DNA of 64,000 bases from Microtetraspora sp. NBRC 16547 (lineage in GTDB: Bacteria; Actinomycetota; Actinomycetes; Streptosporangiales; Streptosporangiaceae). The notes beneath the pieces are model-generated. The model was not told the origin of the DNA, made no database searches, and worked only from the letters and a program-made list of their open reading frames with translations. How positions within the stretch are numbered: the first letter of the stretch is position 1; every line of letters starts with the position of its first letter. A program made the translations under genes and the position numbers. The stretch spans positions 519,540 through 583,539 of the forward strand of contig NZ_BSSE01000002.1 of the NCBI RefSeq assembly GCF_030268965.1, read 5' to 3'. Positions 1 through 8,295 of the stretch are shown piece after piece.

Positions 1-43
1 GGGCTCGCCGCAGACGCACAGCCGACGCACTTGGAGCACTTCG

Positions 44-421
44 ATGAGCGACAACGTGGACGACCTTGACCGTTGGGCTCGCGGACTGGAGATCATGAAG
101 CGCGTGAACGGATGGGACGACCCCGACGACGCGCCCGGTGAGTTCTTCGGCATGACGGTGGAGCATCTGTTCGCCGAGATCTGGGCGCGTGACGTGCTCT
201 CGGTCAGGGAGCGGCGCCTGCTGCTGCTCGGCCTGCTCGTCGGCGACGGCCTCGACGACGCGCTGCGCGTCCAGCTCGACACCGCGCTGCGCACCGGGGA
301 GCTGACTCCGGCGGAGCTGCGCGAGGTCGTCGTCTTCCTGACGCACTACGCCGGCTGGCCGCGCGGCGCCCGGCTCAACACCCAGGTCGAGGAGCTGATC
401 GCGCGGCTGCTGGGGGATTAG
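44..421 (+). CDS. Carboxymuconolactone decarboxylase family protein
   Basis: The 125-residue product is one small all-alpha domain. The pattern of an acidic helix followed by VVFLTHYAGWPRGA (about residues 96-109) matches the gamma-CMD fold, with the conserved His before the AGWP turn. There is no CxxC pair, so it resembles PcaC/gamma-CMD enzymes rather than the AhpD-type disulfide reductase found later in this window. A GGAG sequence lies about eight bases before the ATG. The neighbouring short-chain dehydrogenase on the same strand may be co-transcribed. The substrate cannot be inferred; such proteins range from lactone decarboxylases to uncharacterised small-molecule enzymes. Confidence 0.8.
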   Translation: MSDNVDDLDRWARGLEIMKRVNGWDDPDDAPGEFFGMTVEHLFAEIWARDVLSVRERRLLLLGLLVGDGLDDALRVQLDTALRTGELTPAELREVVVFLTHYAGWPRGARLNTQVEELIARLLGD

Positions 422-490
422 CGGAGCCGGATGCTCTGGTCGGCCGGGCCGCCGCCAAGTGGCGGTCCGAAGTGAGGCTAGTCTGCCGTC

Positions 491-1243
491 ATGCCCACCG
501 CTCTCATCACCGGCGCGACCGCCGGAATCGGCGCGGCCTTCGCCCGCCGCCTCGCCGCAGACGGCTTCTCCCTCGTGCTGGTCGCCCGTGACGACGCCCG
601 GCTGTCCGCGTCGGCGGCAGAGCTGCGCAAGCGGTACGGCGTGGCGGTCGAGGTGCTGCCGGCCGACCTCTCCCTCGACGAGGGCGTGGGCAAGGTCGAG
701 GACCGCCTCAGGCGGGGCGTCGACCTGCTGGTCAACAACGCGGGGTTCGGGCATCCCGGAGCCTTCCTCGAAGTCCCGGTGGACGACGAGGTGACCATGC
801 TCCGGGTCCACTGCGAGGCGGTGCTGCGGCTCACGCTGGCCGCGCTGCCCGGGATGCGGGCACGTGGCCGCGGTGCCGTGATCAACGTGGCGTCGGTGGC
901 GGCGTTCTTCACCCGGGGCACCTACAGCGCGTCCAAGGCGTGGGTGGTCAACTTCAGCGAGTCCGTCGCCGCGGAGATCGGCGACCGCGGCGTGCGCGTC
1001 ATGGCCCTCTGCCCCGGTTTCGTCCGTACGGAGTTCCACCGGCGGGCCTCGATGGATGTCTCCGGCATCCCGGGCTTCCTGTGGCTGTCGGCCGACCGGG
1101 TGGTGGCCGAGGCCATGCGTGACCTCGCCCGGGGCCGGCGGGTCAGCGTTCCCTCGGCGCGCTACAAGGCGATCGTCTCGATAGGCAAGCTCGTCCCCCG
1201 GAACCTGGTGGGGCAGGTGTCCGCCCGCATCGGACGGCGCTGA
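491..1243 (+). CDS. Short-chain dehydrogenase/reductase (SDR) family oxidoreductase
   Basis: The 250-residue protein has the classical SDR layout: dinucleotide-binding TGxxxGIG at residues 7-14, NNAG at 82-85, catalytic Ser135 in NVAS, and the YxxxK pair Tyr145/Lys149. Length and motif order fit an NAD(P)-dependent single-domain reductase. An Arg at position 33 (VAR, after the second strand) suggests NADP(H) preference. That is inference. The gene follows the CMD-family gene by 69 nt on the same strand and converges with a membrane-protein gene. Substrate unknown. Confidence 0.88.
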   Translation: MPTALITGATAGIGAAFARRLAADGFSLVLVARDDARLSASAAELRKRYGVAVEVLPADLSLDEGVGKVEDRLRRGVDLLVNNAGFGHPGAFLEVPVDDEVTMLRVHCEAVLRLTLAALPGMRARGRGAVINVASVAAFFTRGTYSASKAWVVNFSESVAAEIGDRGVRVMALCPGFVRTEFHRRASMDVSGIPGFLWLSADRVVAEAMRDLARGRRVSVPSARYKAIVSIGKLVPRNLVGQVSARIGRR

Positions 1244-1319
1244 CCCCGGACCGCGCCCATCAGCCGCCGGGTGATCACGCCGCCCGGTGTCAACGCGTCG
1301 GGGTCACATGCGTGCGGTA

Positions 1320-3632
1320 TCAGCCGCGCAGCCGCGCCGGTATCCGGTAGACGGCATAGTCGCCGGAGCGGAACCGCAGGTTCGCGGCGTCCCCGATCGG
1401 CGGCGACCGGCGCTCCTCGACGACGAGCCAGCGCACCCCGAAGCGGTCGCGCAGGTACTGGAAGGCCGCCGCCGACGGCCGGCGGAAGGCCGCGTCGTTC
1501 AGCCGGATCCGCTCGGGGTCCCAGAACGGAAGGCGCAGCACCGACTCTCCCGGGCGCCAGCGGTCCATGTTCGTCGGCGTGTACGCCCATCCCTCGACGA
1601 GGGCGCGGCGCTCGGACAGCGCGGTCACCCAGAAGTGGCGGCTGTCGCAGGGGTCCTCGCGGCCCCAGACGCAGTGCGCGTTGGTGGCGACGAGGTCGTC
1701 CGGCCGCGAGTGGGCGCGCAGCCACCGCCCGGCGGCGAGCGCGCCGCGCGGCACCTTCTCCAGGTCGGGGTGGACGACGCGGCTCGCGGCCGGGTCGGCC
1801 CGCCCGGTGTCCCCCAGCGCGAGAGCGCGCGCCTGCCACGACGCCGGAGCGCCCATGGCCACGACCATGGACAGCGCGAGGGACCAGGCGCGCACCTTGC
1901 GCCGCCTCAGCGCGATCGCGGCCACGGCCGCGAGGACGGCGACGGCGAGCAGGACGGCGAACGGCAGGTAGAGCGCGGCCTGATCCCGGTCCGGACCCAG
2001 CGGGACGACGACACCGCACAGCACGCGGATCAGGTGCGCGGCCGCCAGCCCGAGGGCGACGGCGCCCACGAGCGCCCGGCGTGACGGCCGCTCCCCCTTC
2101 GTCACGACCACGAACCCGTACGCCGAGAGGATCGCCAGGTACGGATAGACCGACTGGAGGAAGTACCCCTCGTCCACGGAGGTGTTACCCAGCATGAGGA
2201 CGGCGCCGACACCCGCCGCGGACATGCCGAGCAGGAGGACGACGGGTTGCCGGGCGAGCAGCCGGGGCCGGCTCAGCAGCCCGGCGGTCCCGCACCACGT
2301 GACGGCCCAGCACACCAGGTAGACGGCGGTCATCCCGGCGAGCGAGGCCGGTGACGGCTTCGCGGCGTCGCCCAGCCCGGCCAGCAGCACCCACGTCGTG
2401 CGGACGAAGGACTGAGGAGACACGATCAACCCCTGCCGGGTGCCGCCGTACAGGACGAACTGGGCGAAGGCCAGGCACACGGCGGTCATGCCGAGCGCGG
2501 CCAGCACGGCCCAGGGCGGGCGGCGGTCCCGGATCGCCCGTACCGCTCCGGCCGCGACCAGCCCGGCCATGAGCAGCGGCAGGTGGGGGGCCTCAGCCCC
2601 CATGACGGCGACCAGCAGGACGGCCAGCAGCACCCACGCGCCGCGGCCGGAGCGCCCCTCCAGAAGGTCGGCGAGCACGAGGACGACGGCGGCGACCAGC
2701 AGAGCCCCGAACATCTGCGACGGGCTGCCCCATCCGTTCGGCTGGAGGCCGCTCCACTGGAGCAGTCCGTCGGTGTTGGCGTACAGGCTCGGCATGGACA
2801 CGAGGAGCGTCCCGGCGACGGCCAGCGCCGCCGCGACCCGCGATCCGGTGACGCGGTGCCCGATCATCCCGGTGAGCACGGCGAACCCGGCCAGCATCGG
2901 CAGGACCGCGAGGCGGTAGAGCAGCACCATCGGCTCGACGCCCGTGACCCAGCTCGCCGACGCGAGGTGGGCGTAGACGAACCAGTGGTAGAGCAGGGGC
3001 TCGCCGGCGACCATGGGCACCTCCGGCGGCATGTGGTGCCTCAGCTCGCCGATGAGGGCCAGGTGGTACGGCATGTCGAAGAGGGAGGCCCCGGCCTGGG
3101 GCCAGGTCAGCGCGTTGGCGTCGAAGAAGCTCGTGGCGCTCCAGGCGGTCAGGTACACGACGACCAGCGCGAGGAACCAGGACCACCAGCGTGGCGCGGC
3201 GGCCCCCCGCGGCACGCGCGTCCAGTGCCGGCGCAGCCGGGGCACGGCCAGGAAGGCGAGGTAGACGGCGGCCGGCCACGCGAGGACGAGCAGCGGGGCG
3301 CCGGCCGCGCGGGCGGCGATGTAGGCGGGCACCTCGATCGCGTATCCGAGCGTCACGCCGAGGGCGAGCTCCTCCCCCGGCGTGCGCCCCGCACCCTGCA
3401 CCGCCCCGTACAGGACCCGGATCAACAGGACGCCGGGGAGCGCGAGGCCGAGCGCGAGATAGAGCCCGAAGGCGGCCAGATCGCGGACGGACACGCCATG
3501 GAGCCGTAGCACGACGGCCGCGAACAGGAGGGCGAGCGCCCCGGGCGCCCACCGGGCAAGGCGGGATCTCCGATGCCGTCCGGCGTGCCTTCCCCCGCCG
3601 ATGAACACGCCCGCCGCCATGGTCCTGACCAT
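1320..3632 (-). CDS. Large polytopic membrane protein, GT-C-like (paralogue 1 of 3)
   Basis: The 770-residue protein has roughly a dozen hydrophobic segments, then a soluble C-terminal domain of about 170 residues. An extracytoplasmic loop contains FDMPYHLALIGEL (about 185-197) followed by a GEPLLYHWFVY block. An acidic residue in an early external loop is the usual hallmark of lipid-phospho-sugar-using GT-C glycosyltransferases. The tail carries Cys654 and Cys662 in an NAHCxW...PCDxRxFW motif, plausibly a disulfide outside the cell. Two close relatives lie at 13047-15395 and 15456-17753. Function is inferred only: a surface-glycan glycosyltransferase or polymerase. Start uncertain; an in-frame ATG at 3620 is also possible. 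Confidence 0.72.
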   Translation of the reverse strand: MVRTMAAGVFIGGGRHAGRHRRSRLARWAPGALALLFAAVVLRLHGVSVRDLAAFGLYLALGLALPGVLLIRVLYGAVQGAGRTPGEELALGVTLGYAIEVPAYIAARAAGAPLLVLAWPAAVYLAFLAVPRLRRHWTRVPRGAAAPRWWSWFLALVVVYLTAWSATSFFDANALTWPQAGASLFDMPYHLALIGELRHHMPPEVPMVAGEPLLYHWFVYAHLASASWVTGVEPMVLLYRLAVLPMLAGFAVLTGMIGHRVTGSRVAAALAVAGTLLVSMPSLYANTDGLLQWSGLQPNGWGSPSQMFGALLVAAVVLVLADLLEGRSGRGAWVLLAVLLVAVMGAEAPHLPLLMAGLVAAGAVRAIRDRRPPWAVLAALGMTAVCLAFAQFVLYGGTRQGLIVSPQSFVRTTWVLLAGLGDAAKPSPASLAGMTAVYLVCWAVTWCGTAGLLSRPRLLARQPVVLLLGMSAAGVGAVLMLGNTSVDEGYFLQSVYPYLAILSAYGFVVVTKGERPSRRALVGAVALGLAAAHLIRVLCGVVVPLGPDRDQAALYLPFAVLLAVAVLAAVAAIALRRRKVRAWSLALSMVVAMGAPASWQARALALGDTGRADPAASRVVHPDLEKVPRGALAAGRWLRAHSRPDDLVATNAHCVWGREDPCDSRHFWVTALSERRALVEGWAYTPTNMDRWRPGESVLRLPFWDPERIRLNDAAFRRPSAAAFQYLRDRFGVRWLVVEERRSPPIGDAANLRFRSGDYAVYRIPARLRG

Positions 3633-3703
3633 GCGGAGAGTTTGGTGGCGGGCGCGTCCTCGTACTGCCGTCTTTGCCAGTACTTCACCCGGAGCCCGGA
3701 GCC

Positions 3704-3731
3704 CGGGGCGCGGTGTCCGGGGCGCGGTGTC
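3704..3731. repeat. Tandem 14-bp direct repeat, two copies
   Basis: Two perfect adjacent copies of CGGGGCGCGGTGTC lie in the gap between the membrane protein start and the end of the UDP-sugar dehydrogenase gene. No function evident. Confidence 0.6.
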
Positions 3732-3753
3732 CGGGCGGCGGGCGTGGGTCGGG

Positions 3754-5013
3754 TCAGAGGCGCTCGACGTTGCAGCCCCGGCAGCGGTCGCGGGTGTCGA
3801 AGACGAACGCGCTGGCGCGCTGGACGAGGTCGTAGTCGAAGCAATCGTGGTCGGTCAGGAGCACGACCGCGTCCGCCCGGGCCAGCTCGTGGTAGGACAC
3901 GTCGGCGATCTCGATCCCGGCCGGGAACTGGACGAGATCGACGTGCGGGTCGGCGGCCCGCACCTCCGCGCCCAGCTTGATCAGAGCCCGGGCCACCTCG
4001 ATCGCGGGAGACTCCCTGCAGTCGCCCGCGTTCTTCTTGTACGCGAGGCCGAGCAGCAGCACACGGCTTCCCTTGACCGACTTGAACCGCTGGTTCAGCG
4101 CGAGGGTCAGCCGGTGGACCACGTGCTCCGGCATGTGGTCGTTGATGTCGTTGGCCAGTTCGACGAACCGGAAGTTGCGCCCGAGGCTGCGCTTGACCTT
4201 CCAGGACAGGTACGAGGGGTCGATCGGCAGGCAGTGCCCGCCGACACCCGGCCCCGGTGTGAAGCGCATGTAGCCGAAGGGCTTGGTCGAGGCGGCGTCG
4301 ACCGCCTCCCAGACGTCGATCCCGAGCTGCTGCGCGAAGATCGACAACTCGTTCACCAGAGCGATGTTGACGTGCCGGAACGTGTTCTCCAGAAGCTTGC
4401 ACAGCTCGGCCACCTGGAGCGACGACACCGGGACGACCTGCTCCACGATGGCTCCGTAGAAGGCCCGGATCCGGGCGAGGGACGCGTCGTCGAGGCCGGA
4501 CACGACCTTCGGGGTGTTCTCCAGGCGCCACCGCGCGTTGCCCGGGTCGATCCGCTCCGGGCTGTAACCGAGGAAGAAATCCTCCGGTGCCCGCAGCCCC
4601 GACCCCTCCTCCAGGATCGGACGCAGGTACTCCTCCGTGGTCCCCGGGTAGGTGGTCGACTCCAGGACCACCGTGGCGCCGTGCCGTACGAACGGGGCGA
4701 TGGAACGGCCGGCCGAGGCGATGTGGCTGAGGTCGGGCGCGCCCTCACGCAAGGGTGTCGGCACCGTGATCACGCAGACGTCGAACCCCTCGGCTCCCGC
4801 GTAGTCCGTGGCCGCGCGGTACCGGCCGGACCGCAGCGCCGTGGCCAGCGCGTCGTCGGGGATGTCCTCGACATAACTCTCGGCGGCGTTGAGGCGCTTC
4901 ACCCGCCATTCGTCCACGTCGATCCCCACCACGTCGAACCCGGCCTCGACCGCCCGCATCGCGAGCGGCAGGCCGACGTATCCCTGGCCGATCACGACCA
5001 GCTTCTCTCCCAT
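3754..5013 (-). CDS. Nucleotide sugar dehydrogenase (UDP-GlcNAc 6-dehydrogenase type)
   Basis: The 419-residue enzyme belongs to the UDP-glucose/GDP-mannose dehydrogenase family, which oxidises C6 of a nucleotide sugar to the uronate in two NAD+ steps. The Rossmann motif GxGxxG is at residues 9-14. The central helix carries Lys206 and Asn210, and the catalytic thiol is Cys261 in GGHCLPIDPSYLSW. That spelling is the one seen in UDP-N-acetylhexosamine dehydrogenases (WbpA/WecC-like) rather than in UDP-glucose dehydrogenases. C-terminal UDP-binding domain present; full length. It probably supplies a UDP-HexNAc uronic acid to the surrounding polysaccharide locus. Divergent from the MBL-Rieske gene across a 456-nt region. 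Confidence 0.88.
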   Translation of the reverse strand: MGEKLVVIGQGYVGLPLAMRAVEAGFDVVGIDVDEWRVKRLNAAESYVEDIPDDALATALRSGRYRAATDYAGAEGFDVCVITVPTPLREGAPDLSHIASAGRSIAPFVRHGATVVLESTTYPGTTEEYLRPILEEGSGLRAPEDFFLGYSPERIDPGNARWRLENTPKVVSGLDDASLARIRAFYGAIVEQVVPVSSLQVAELCKLLENTFRHVNIALVNELSIFAQQLGIDVWEAVDAASTKPFGYMRFTPGPGVGGHCLPIDPSYLSWKVKRSLGRNFRFVELANDINDHMPEHVVHRLTLALNQRFKSVKGSRVLLLGLAYKKNAGDCRESPAIEVARALIKLGAEVRAADPHVDLVQFPAGIEIADVSYHELARADAVVLLTDHDCFDYDLVQRASAFVFDTRDRCRGCNVERL

Positions 5014-5099
5014 TTCTTGACCTCCATCATTTCCAGATGAGATGTCCCGACTCTAGAAGTCACGAGATCCCGAACCCCCGATTCGAAGGAGGATTCGGC

Positions 5100-5342
5100 G
5101 TGTCGCCTTCCAGCTCCGGCAACGGTACGGCCAATCGACGTAATATCTCCCCGCTGACACATTGGATCGACTTCGCATTCGGGCAAAAGGACCGATCCGC
5201 AAAAGCGGAAAATATCCTTCTCGCGCACCGTCTCGGCCCTGTTCGTCGAAGCACTGGTCAACCCCGCGCTCCGGTCCACGCCGGGGCGACTTTCGTCGAC
5301 ATCAAGCCCGCCGGCCGCCACCAAGGAAAACAGATTCCATAA
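5100..5342 (+). CDS. Candidate small protein upstream of the MBL-Rieske gene
   Basis: A GTG at 5100 follows a near-perfect Shine-Dalgarno AAGGAGGA (5086-5093) at 6-nt spacing and opens an 80-codon frame ending TAA at 5342. The product would be basic and Ser/Asn/Arg-rich, with no signal peptide or membrane segment; I recognise no family. The surrounding DNA is less GC-rich than the genes. It lies on the same strand as the MBL-Rieske gene, 127 nt before its TTG start. It may be a real small gene, a leader peptide or a chance frame; the strong ribosome-binding site is the only direct evidence. Confidence 0.35.
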   Translation: MSPSSSGNGTANRRNISPLTHWIDFAFGQKDRSAKAENILLAHRLGPVRRSTGQPRAPVHAGATFVDIKPAGRHQGKQIP

Positions 5343-5469
5343 TCGCCAAAAAATCTTGATCTACGAGTACCGACGCTTTCTGTTTTCAACAGATGTCGGC
5401 GGCAAACTGCAATTCTGCAGCACGACGGGCCGCCGACTCGGACAAATCTCTGTCACGAGAGGACTCTTC

Positions 5470-6963
5470 TTGAACCTGCACCGCGACGGACGTCAGACCG
5501 CTTTGCGCTATCTCGGGCACGCGGGTTTCATCGCCGAACATCAGGGTGTACGGCTGCTCATCGACCCCTGGTTCTATCCGGCATTCCTGCACTCATGGTT
5601 CCCTCATCCCGACAATCGGGATCTGCTGGACACCGTGCGCGGCCAGGATTTCGACTTCCTCTACATCTCGCACGCCCATGAGGACCATTACGACGAGCGT
5701 GTCCTCCGCACACTGGACAGAGCGATCACCGTGATCGTCCCCAAGTACCGCTCGAAGGTCATGGTGAAGCGCTTCTCCGCGCTGGGGTACGAGAACATCG
5801 TGGCGCTCGACCACAAGGAAACGTTCGAGGTCGCCCCGGGCTTCGCCGTGACGATGTACCTGGACACGAGCCACAAGGAGGACAGCGGGCTGCTGCTCGA
5901 CCTCGACGGCTTCCGATTCCTCGACCTCAACGACTGCAACACTCCGATGTCGGAGCTGCCCGGCGACGTGGACCTGCTTTCCGCGCAGTACTCAGGGGCC
6001 ATGTGGTACCCCAACTGCTATGACTTTCCGCCTGACGTGATGAGCAAGAAGGTCGACATCGTACGCGGAGACCACCTCGACACGCTTTACCGCAAACTGC
6101 GGATCACCGGAGCCGCGGCCTACCTGCCTTCCGCAGGCCCTGCTTGCTTCCTGGACCCCGTGCTGGAGCCGTACAACGACCGCGACGCGACGATCTTCCC
6201 GCACTGGGAGGACGTCGCCGAGGAGTTCGCCGAGGCCTGCCCCGACGTCGAGGTGCTGCGGCTCTTCCCCGGCGACACCGTACGGCTCGGGGACACCCGG
6301 GTCGTGGAGCGTCATCCCGGCGCACGGACCTCCGAGGACCTCGCCGCCTACCGGGAGCGGCGCCGCGACGAGTGGAGCGCGTTCTACGACGAGCCCGCCG
6401 ATCCGGTGACCGCCGAGGAGATCGAGGCGTACTTCGCCAAGCTGCAGAGCTGGAACAAGCGCTTCCTCGGCGACTTTTCCAAGGACATCCGTCTCATCGC
6501 CGACGGCCGCATGTGGGACGTACGGCTGGGCCGCCTGGCCGAGCGGTTCGTCATCGAGGGCGAGGAGCCCTATGACCCCGAGTACACCCTGCTGCTCTGC
6601 CCCAGGACCATGAGGGCGATCATCGAGGAACGAGTCGGCTGGGAAGAGGCTCTGCTGTCGATGCGCGTGGGGCTGCACCGGGAGCCGGACGTCTTCGACC
6701 TCACTTTCATGAGCCTGTTGCGGTACGGCAACCAGCCGGCGCAGACCATGCAGATGCTCAGGGAACGGCAGAACACCGAGACCATCGAGCGGGACGGCCT
6801 GCGAATGCAGCGGTTCTGCCCGCATGCCGGCGAGGACCTCGCGTACGCCACCATCTGCGAGGGCGTCATCGAATGCCCACGGCACCACTGGAAGTGGGAG
6901 GCCGCGACCGGCAAATGCGTCGCCGGTGGCACCCTGCCACTACGGGTGCAGCCGCTCGACTGA
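5470..6963 (+). CDS. Metallo-beta-lactamase-fold hydrolase fused to a C-terminal Rieske [2Fe-2S] domain
   Basis: From TTG 5470, preceded by GAGAGGA at 6 nt, the product has 497 residues. The N-terminal MBL fold (about 10-290) begins LRYLGHAGF and carries HAHEDH at 68-73, the UlaG/CMAH-like metal motif. The extreme C-terminus carries a compact Rieske site: CPH at 450-452 and CPRH at 469-472. CMP-Neu5Ac hydroxylase joins the same two modules in the opposite order, so a sugar-nucleotide or glycan-modifying oxygenase is a reasonable guess; no activity can be assigned. An upstream TTG at 5356 lengthens the frame by 38 residues but lacks a ribosome-binding site. It diverges from the UDP-sugar dehydrogenase and ends at a hairpin terminator. 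Confidence 0.8.
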   Translation: MNLHRDGRQTALRYLGHAGFIAEHQGVRLLIDPWFYPAFLHSWFPHPDNRDLLDTVRGQDFDFLYISHAHEDHYDERVLRTLDRAITVIVPKYRSKVMVKRFSALGYENIVALDHKETFEVAPGFAVTMYLDTSHKEDSGLLLDLDGFRFLDLNDCNTPMSELPGDVDLLSAQYSGAMWYPNCYDFPPDVMSKKVDIVRGDHLDTLYRKLRITGAAAYLPSAGPACFLDPVLEPYNDRDATIFPHWEDVAEEFAEACPDVEVLRLFPGDTVRLGDTRVVERHPGARTSEDLAAYRERRRDEWSAFYDEPADPVTAEEIEAYFAKLQSWNKRFLGDFSKDIRLIADGRMWDVRLGRLAERFVIEGEEPYDPEYTLLLCPRTMRAIIEERVGWEEALLSMRVGLHREPDVFDLTFMSLLRYGNQPAQTMQMLRERQNTETIERDGLRMQRFCPHAGEDLAYATICEGVIECPRHHWKWEAATGKCVAGGTLPLRVQPLD

Positions 6964-6978
6964 ATCGCCGGGGACGCC

Positions 6979-7009
6979 GCCGCGTAAGCCCTCCACGGGT
7001 TTACGCGGC
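6979..7009 (+). terminator. Hairpin terminator after the MBL-Rieske gene
   Basis: Arms 6979-6991 and 6997-7009 form a 13-bp stem with one G-U pair and a 5-nt loop, 15 nt after the stop codon. A T/C-rich stretch follows. Confidence 0.7.
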
Positions 7010-7132
7010 TTCCTGCTTCACCGACCTCGTGCCACCGAAGTGGTCTTACCAGGTCTCCACAAGCTTTTGAGCCTCTCGACTCCGTTGTCGCCCGTCCGGC
7101 GGGTGCCTGACGCGGTTGCCTTACCTGCAGAC

Positions 7133-7177
7133 GCCGATCCGCCTTGGCGGCGAATTTCGCCACCAAGGCGGATCGGC
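7133..7177 (+). terminator. Long perfect hairpin followed by TTTT
   Basis: Arms 7133-7147 and 7163-7177 (GCCGATCCGCCTTGG and complement) form a perfect 15-bp stem. The loop itself folds as GGCGAA-T-TTCGCC, making one nearly continuous stem. TTTT follows at 7178-7181, so the + strand is the effective direction. It backs up the first terminator and may block transcription into the convergent dTDP-sugar operon. The rest of the 6964-7317 gap holds only the tandem repeat at 7188. Confidence 0.75.
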
Positions 7178-7187
7178 TTTTCCTCAC

Positions 7188-7211
7188 TATGCGGGAGAGT
7201 ATGCGGGAGAG
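7188..7211. repeat. Tandem 12-bp direct repeat, two copies
   Basis: TATGCGGGAGAG occurs twice without interruption just beyond the terminator hairpin. Function unknown. Confidence 0.6.
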
Positions 7212-7317
7212 TCCGCTTCACCCCCGGCGTGAACGCCGGAGCACCGCGGACCATCTCGGTGGCGAAACCCAGCGGCACGTGTCCACTCGGGGTCGCCGGC
7301 CGTGGCCGCTCTCATGA

Positions 7318-8295
7318 TCAGGAAGATGTGGCTCTGAGCCCGCGCCACCAGTCCTGGTTGTCGCGATACCACCGAACAACGTCGGCGAGTCCCTCATCGA
7401 AGTCGACCATGGGCTCGTAACCGATCGAGCGGATCTTGGTGGAGTCGACCGAGTAGCGCAGATCGTGCCCGAGCCGGTCCGGCACGTGCGCGACCATCTC
7501 CCACCCGACGCCGAAGGCCGCGAGCAGCCGCTCGGTGAGTTCGAGGTTGGTCAGCTCGACCCCGCCCCCGATGTTGTAGACCTCACCGGCCGAGCCCTTG
7601 TCCACAACGAGCTGGATGCCCCGGCAGTGGTCGTCCACGTGCAGCCACTCCCGCACGTTGCGGCCGTCGCCGTACAGCGGGACGGGCATCCCATCGATCA
7701 GGTTGGTGACGAACAGCGGGATGACCTTTTCCGGGTACTGGTAGGGGCCGTAGTTGTTGGAGCACCGGGTCACCCGCACGTCCAGCCCGTACGTCCGGTG
7801 GTAGGCACGGCAGAGCAGGTCGGCGCCGGCCTTGGCGGCCGAGTAGGGCGAGTTGGGCAGCAGCGGCTCCGCCTCGGTCCACGATCCCGCCTCGATCGAC
7901 CCGTAGACCTCGTCGGTGGAGACCTGGACGAACGCGCGGACGCCGGCCTCCAGTGCGGCCTGCAGGAGCCGCTGGGTGCCCTGGACGTTGGTCGACACGA
8001 AGTCGCCGGCACCCGTGATCGAACGGTCGACATGCGTCTCCGCCGCGAAGTTCACGATCAGGTCGTGCCCGGGGACCAGCTCGCGAAGCAGCGCCATGTC
8101 GGTGATGTCGCCGCGTACGAAGCTGAACCCGCGTGTCGCCGCGACCGGGGCCAGGTTGGCGGAGTTCCCCGCGTATGTGAGCTTGTCCAGCACGGTCACG
8201 CGGGCGTTCTCATAGCCGGGGTACGCCCCGGACAGCAGCGACCGGACGTAGTGGGAGCCGATGAACCCGGCGCCACCGGGAACCAGAATCTTCAT
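7318..8295 (-). CDS. rfbB: dTDP-glucose 4,6-dehydratase
   Basis: The 325-residue extended SDR converts dTDP-glucose to dTDP-4-keto-6-deoxyglucose, the branch point for deoxysugars. Seen: GGAGFIG at residues 7-13, the STDEVYG catalytic block, the YSAAK pair, and the NNYGPYQYPEK motif diagnostic of RmlB. It is the last gene of a tightly packed minus-strand operon, its ATG overlapping the stop of the thymidylyltransferase gene. No rmlC or rmlD accompanies it, so the product here is not dTDP-rhamnose; the aminotransferase and isomerase/acetyltransferase upstream show where the intermediate goes. Confidence 0.93.
   Translation of the reverse strand: MKILVPGGAGFIGSHYVRSLLSGAYPGYENARVTVLDKLTYAGNSANLAPVAATRGFSFVRGDITDMALLRELVPGHDLIVNFAAETHVDRSITGAGDFVSTNVQGTQRLLQAALEAGVRAFVQVSTDEVYGSIEAGSWTEAEPLLPNSPYSAAKAGADLLCRAYHRTYGLDVRVTRCSNNYGPYQYPEKVIPLFVTNLIDGMPVPLYGDGRNVREWLHVDDHCRGIQLVVDKGSAGEVYNIGGGVELTNLELTERLLAAFGVGWEMVAHVPDRLGHDLRYSVDSTKIRSIGYEPMVDFDEGLADVVRWYRDNQDWWRGLRATSS

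Noticed and set aside
1242..1306. TGACCCCG/CGGGGTCA inverted repeat as a terminator
   Set aside because: The 8-bp arms are about 50 nt apart, so a stable hairpin is unlikely.
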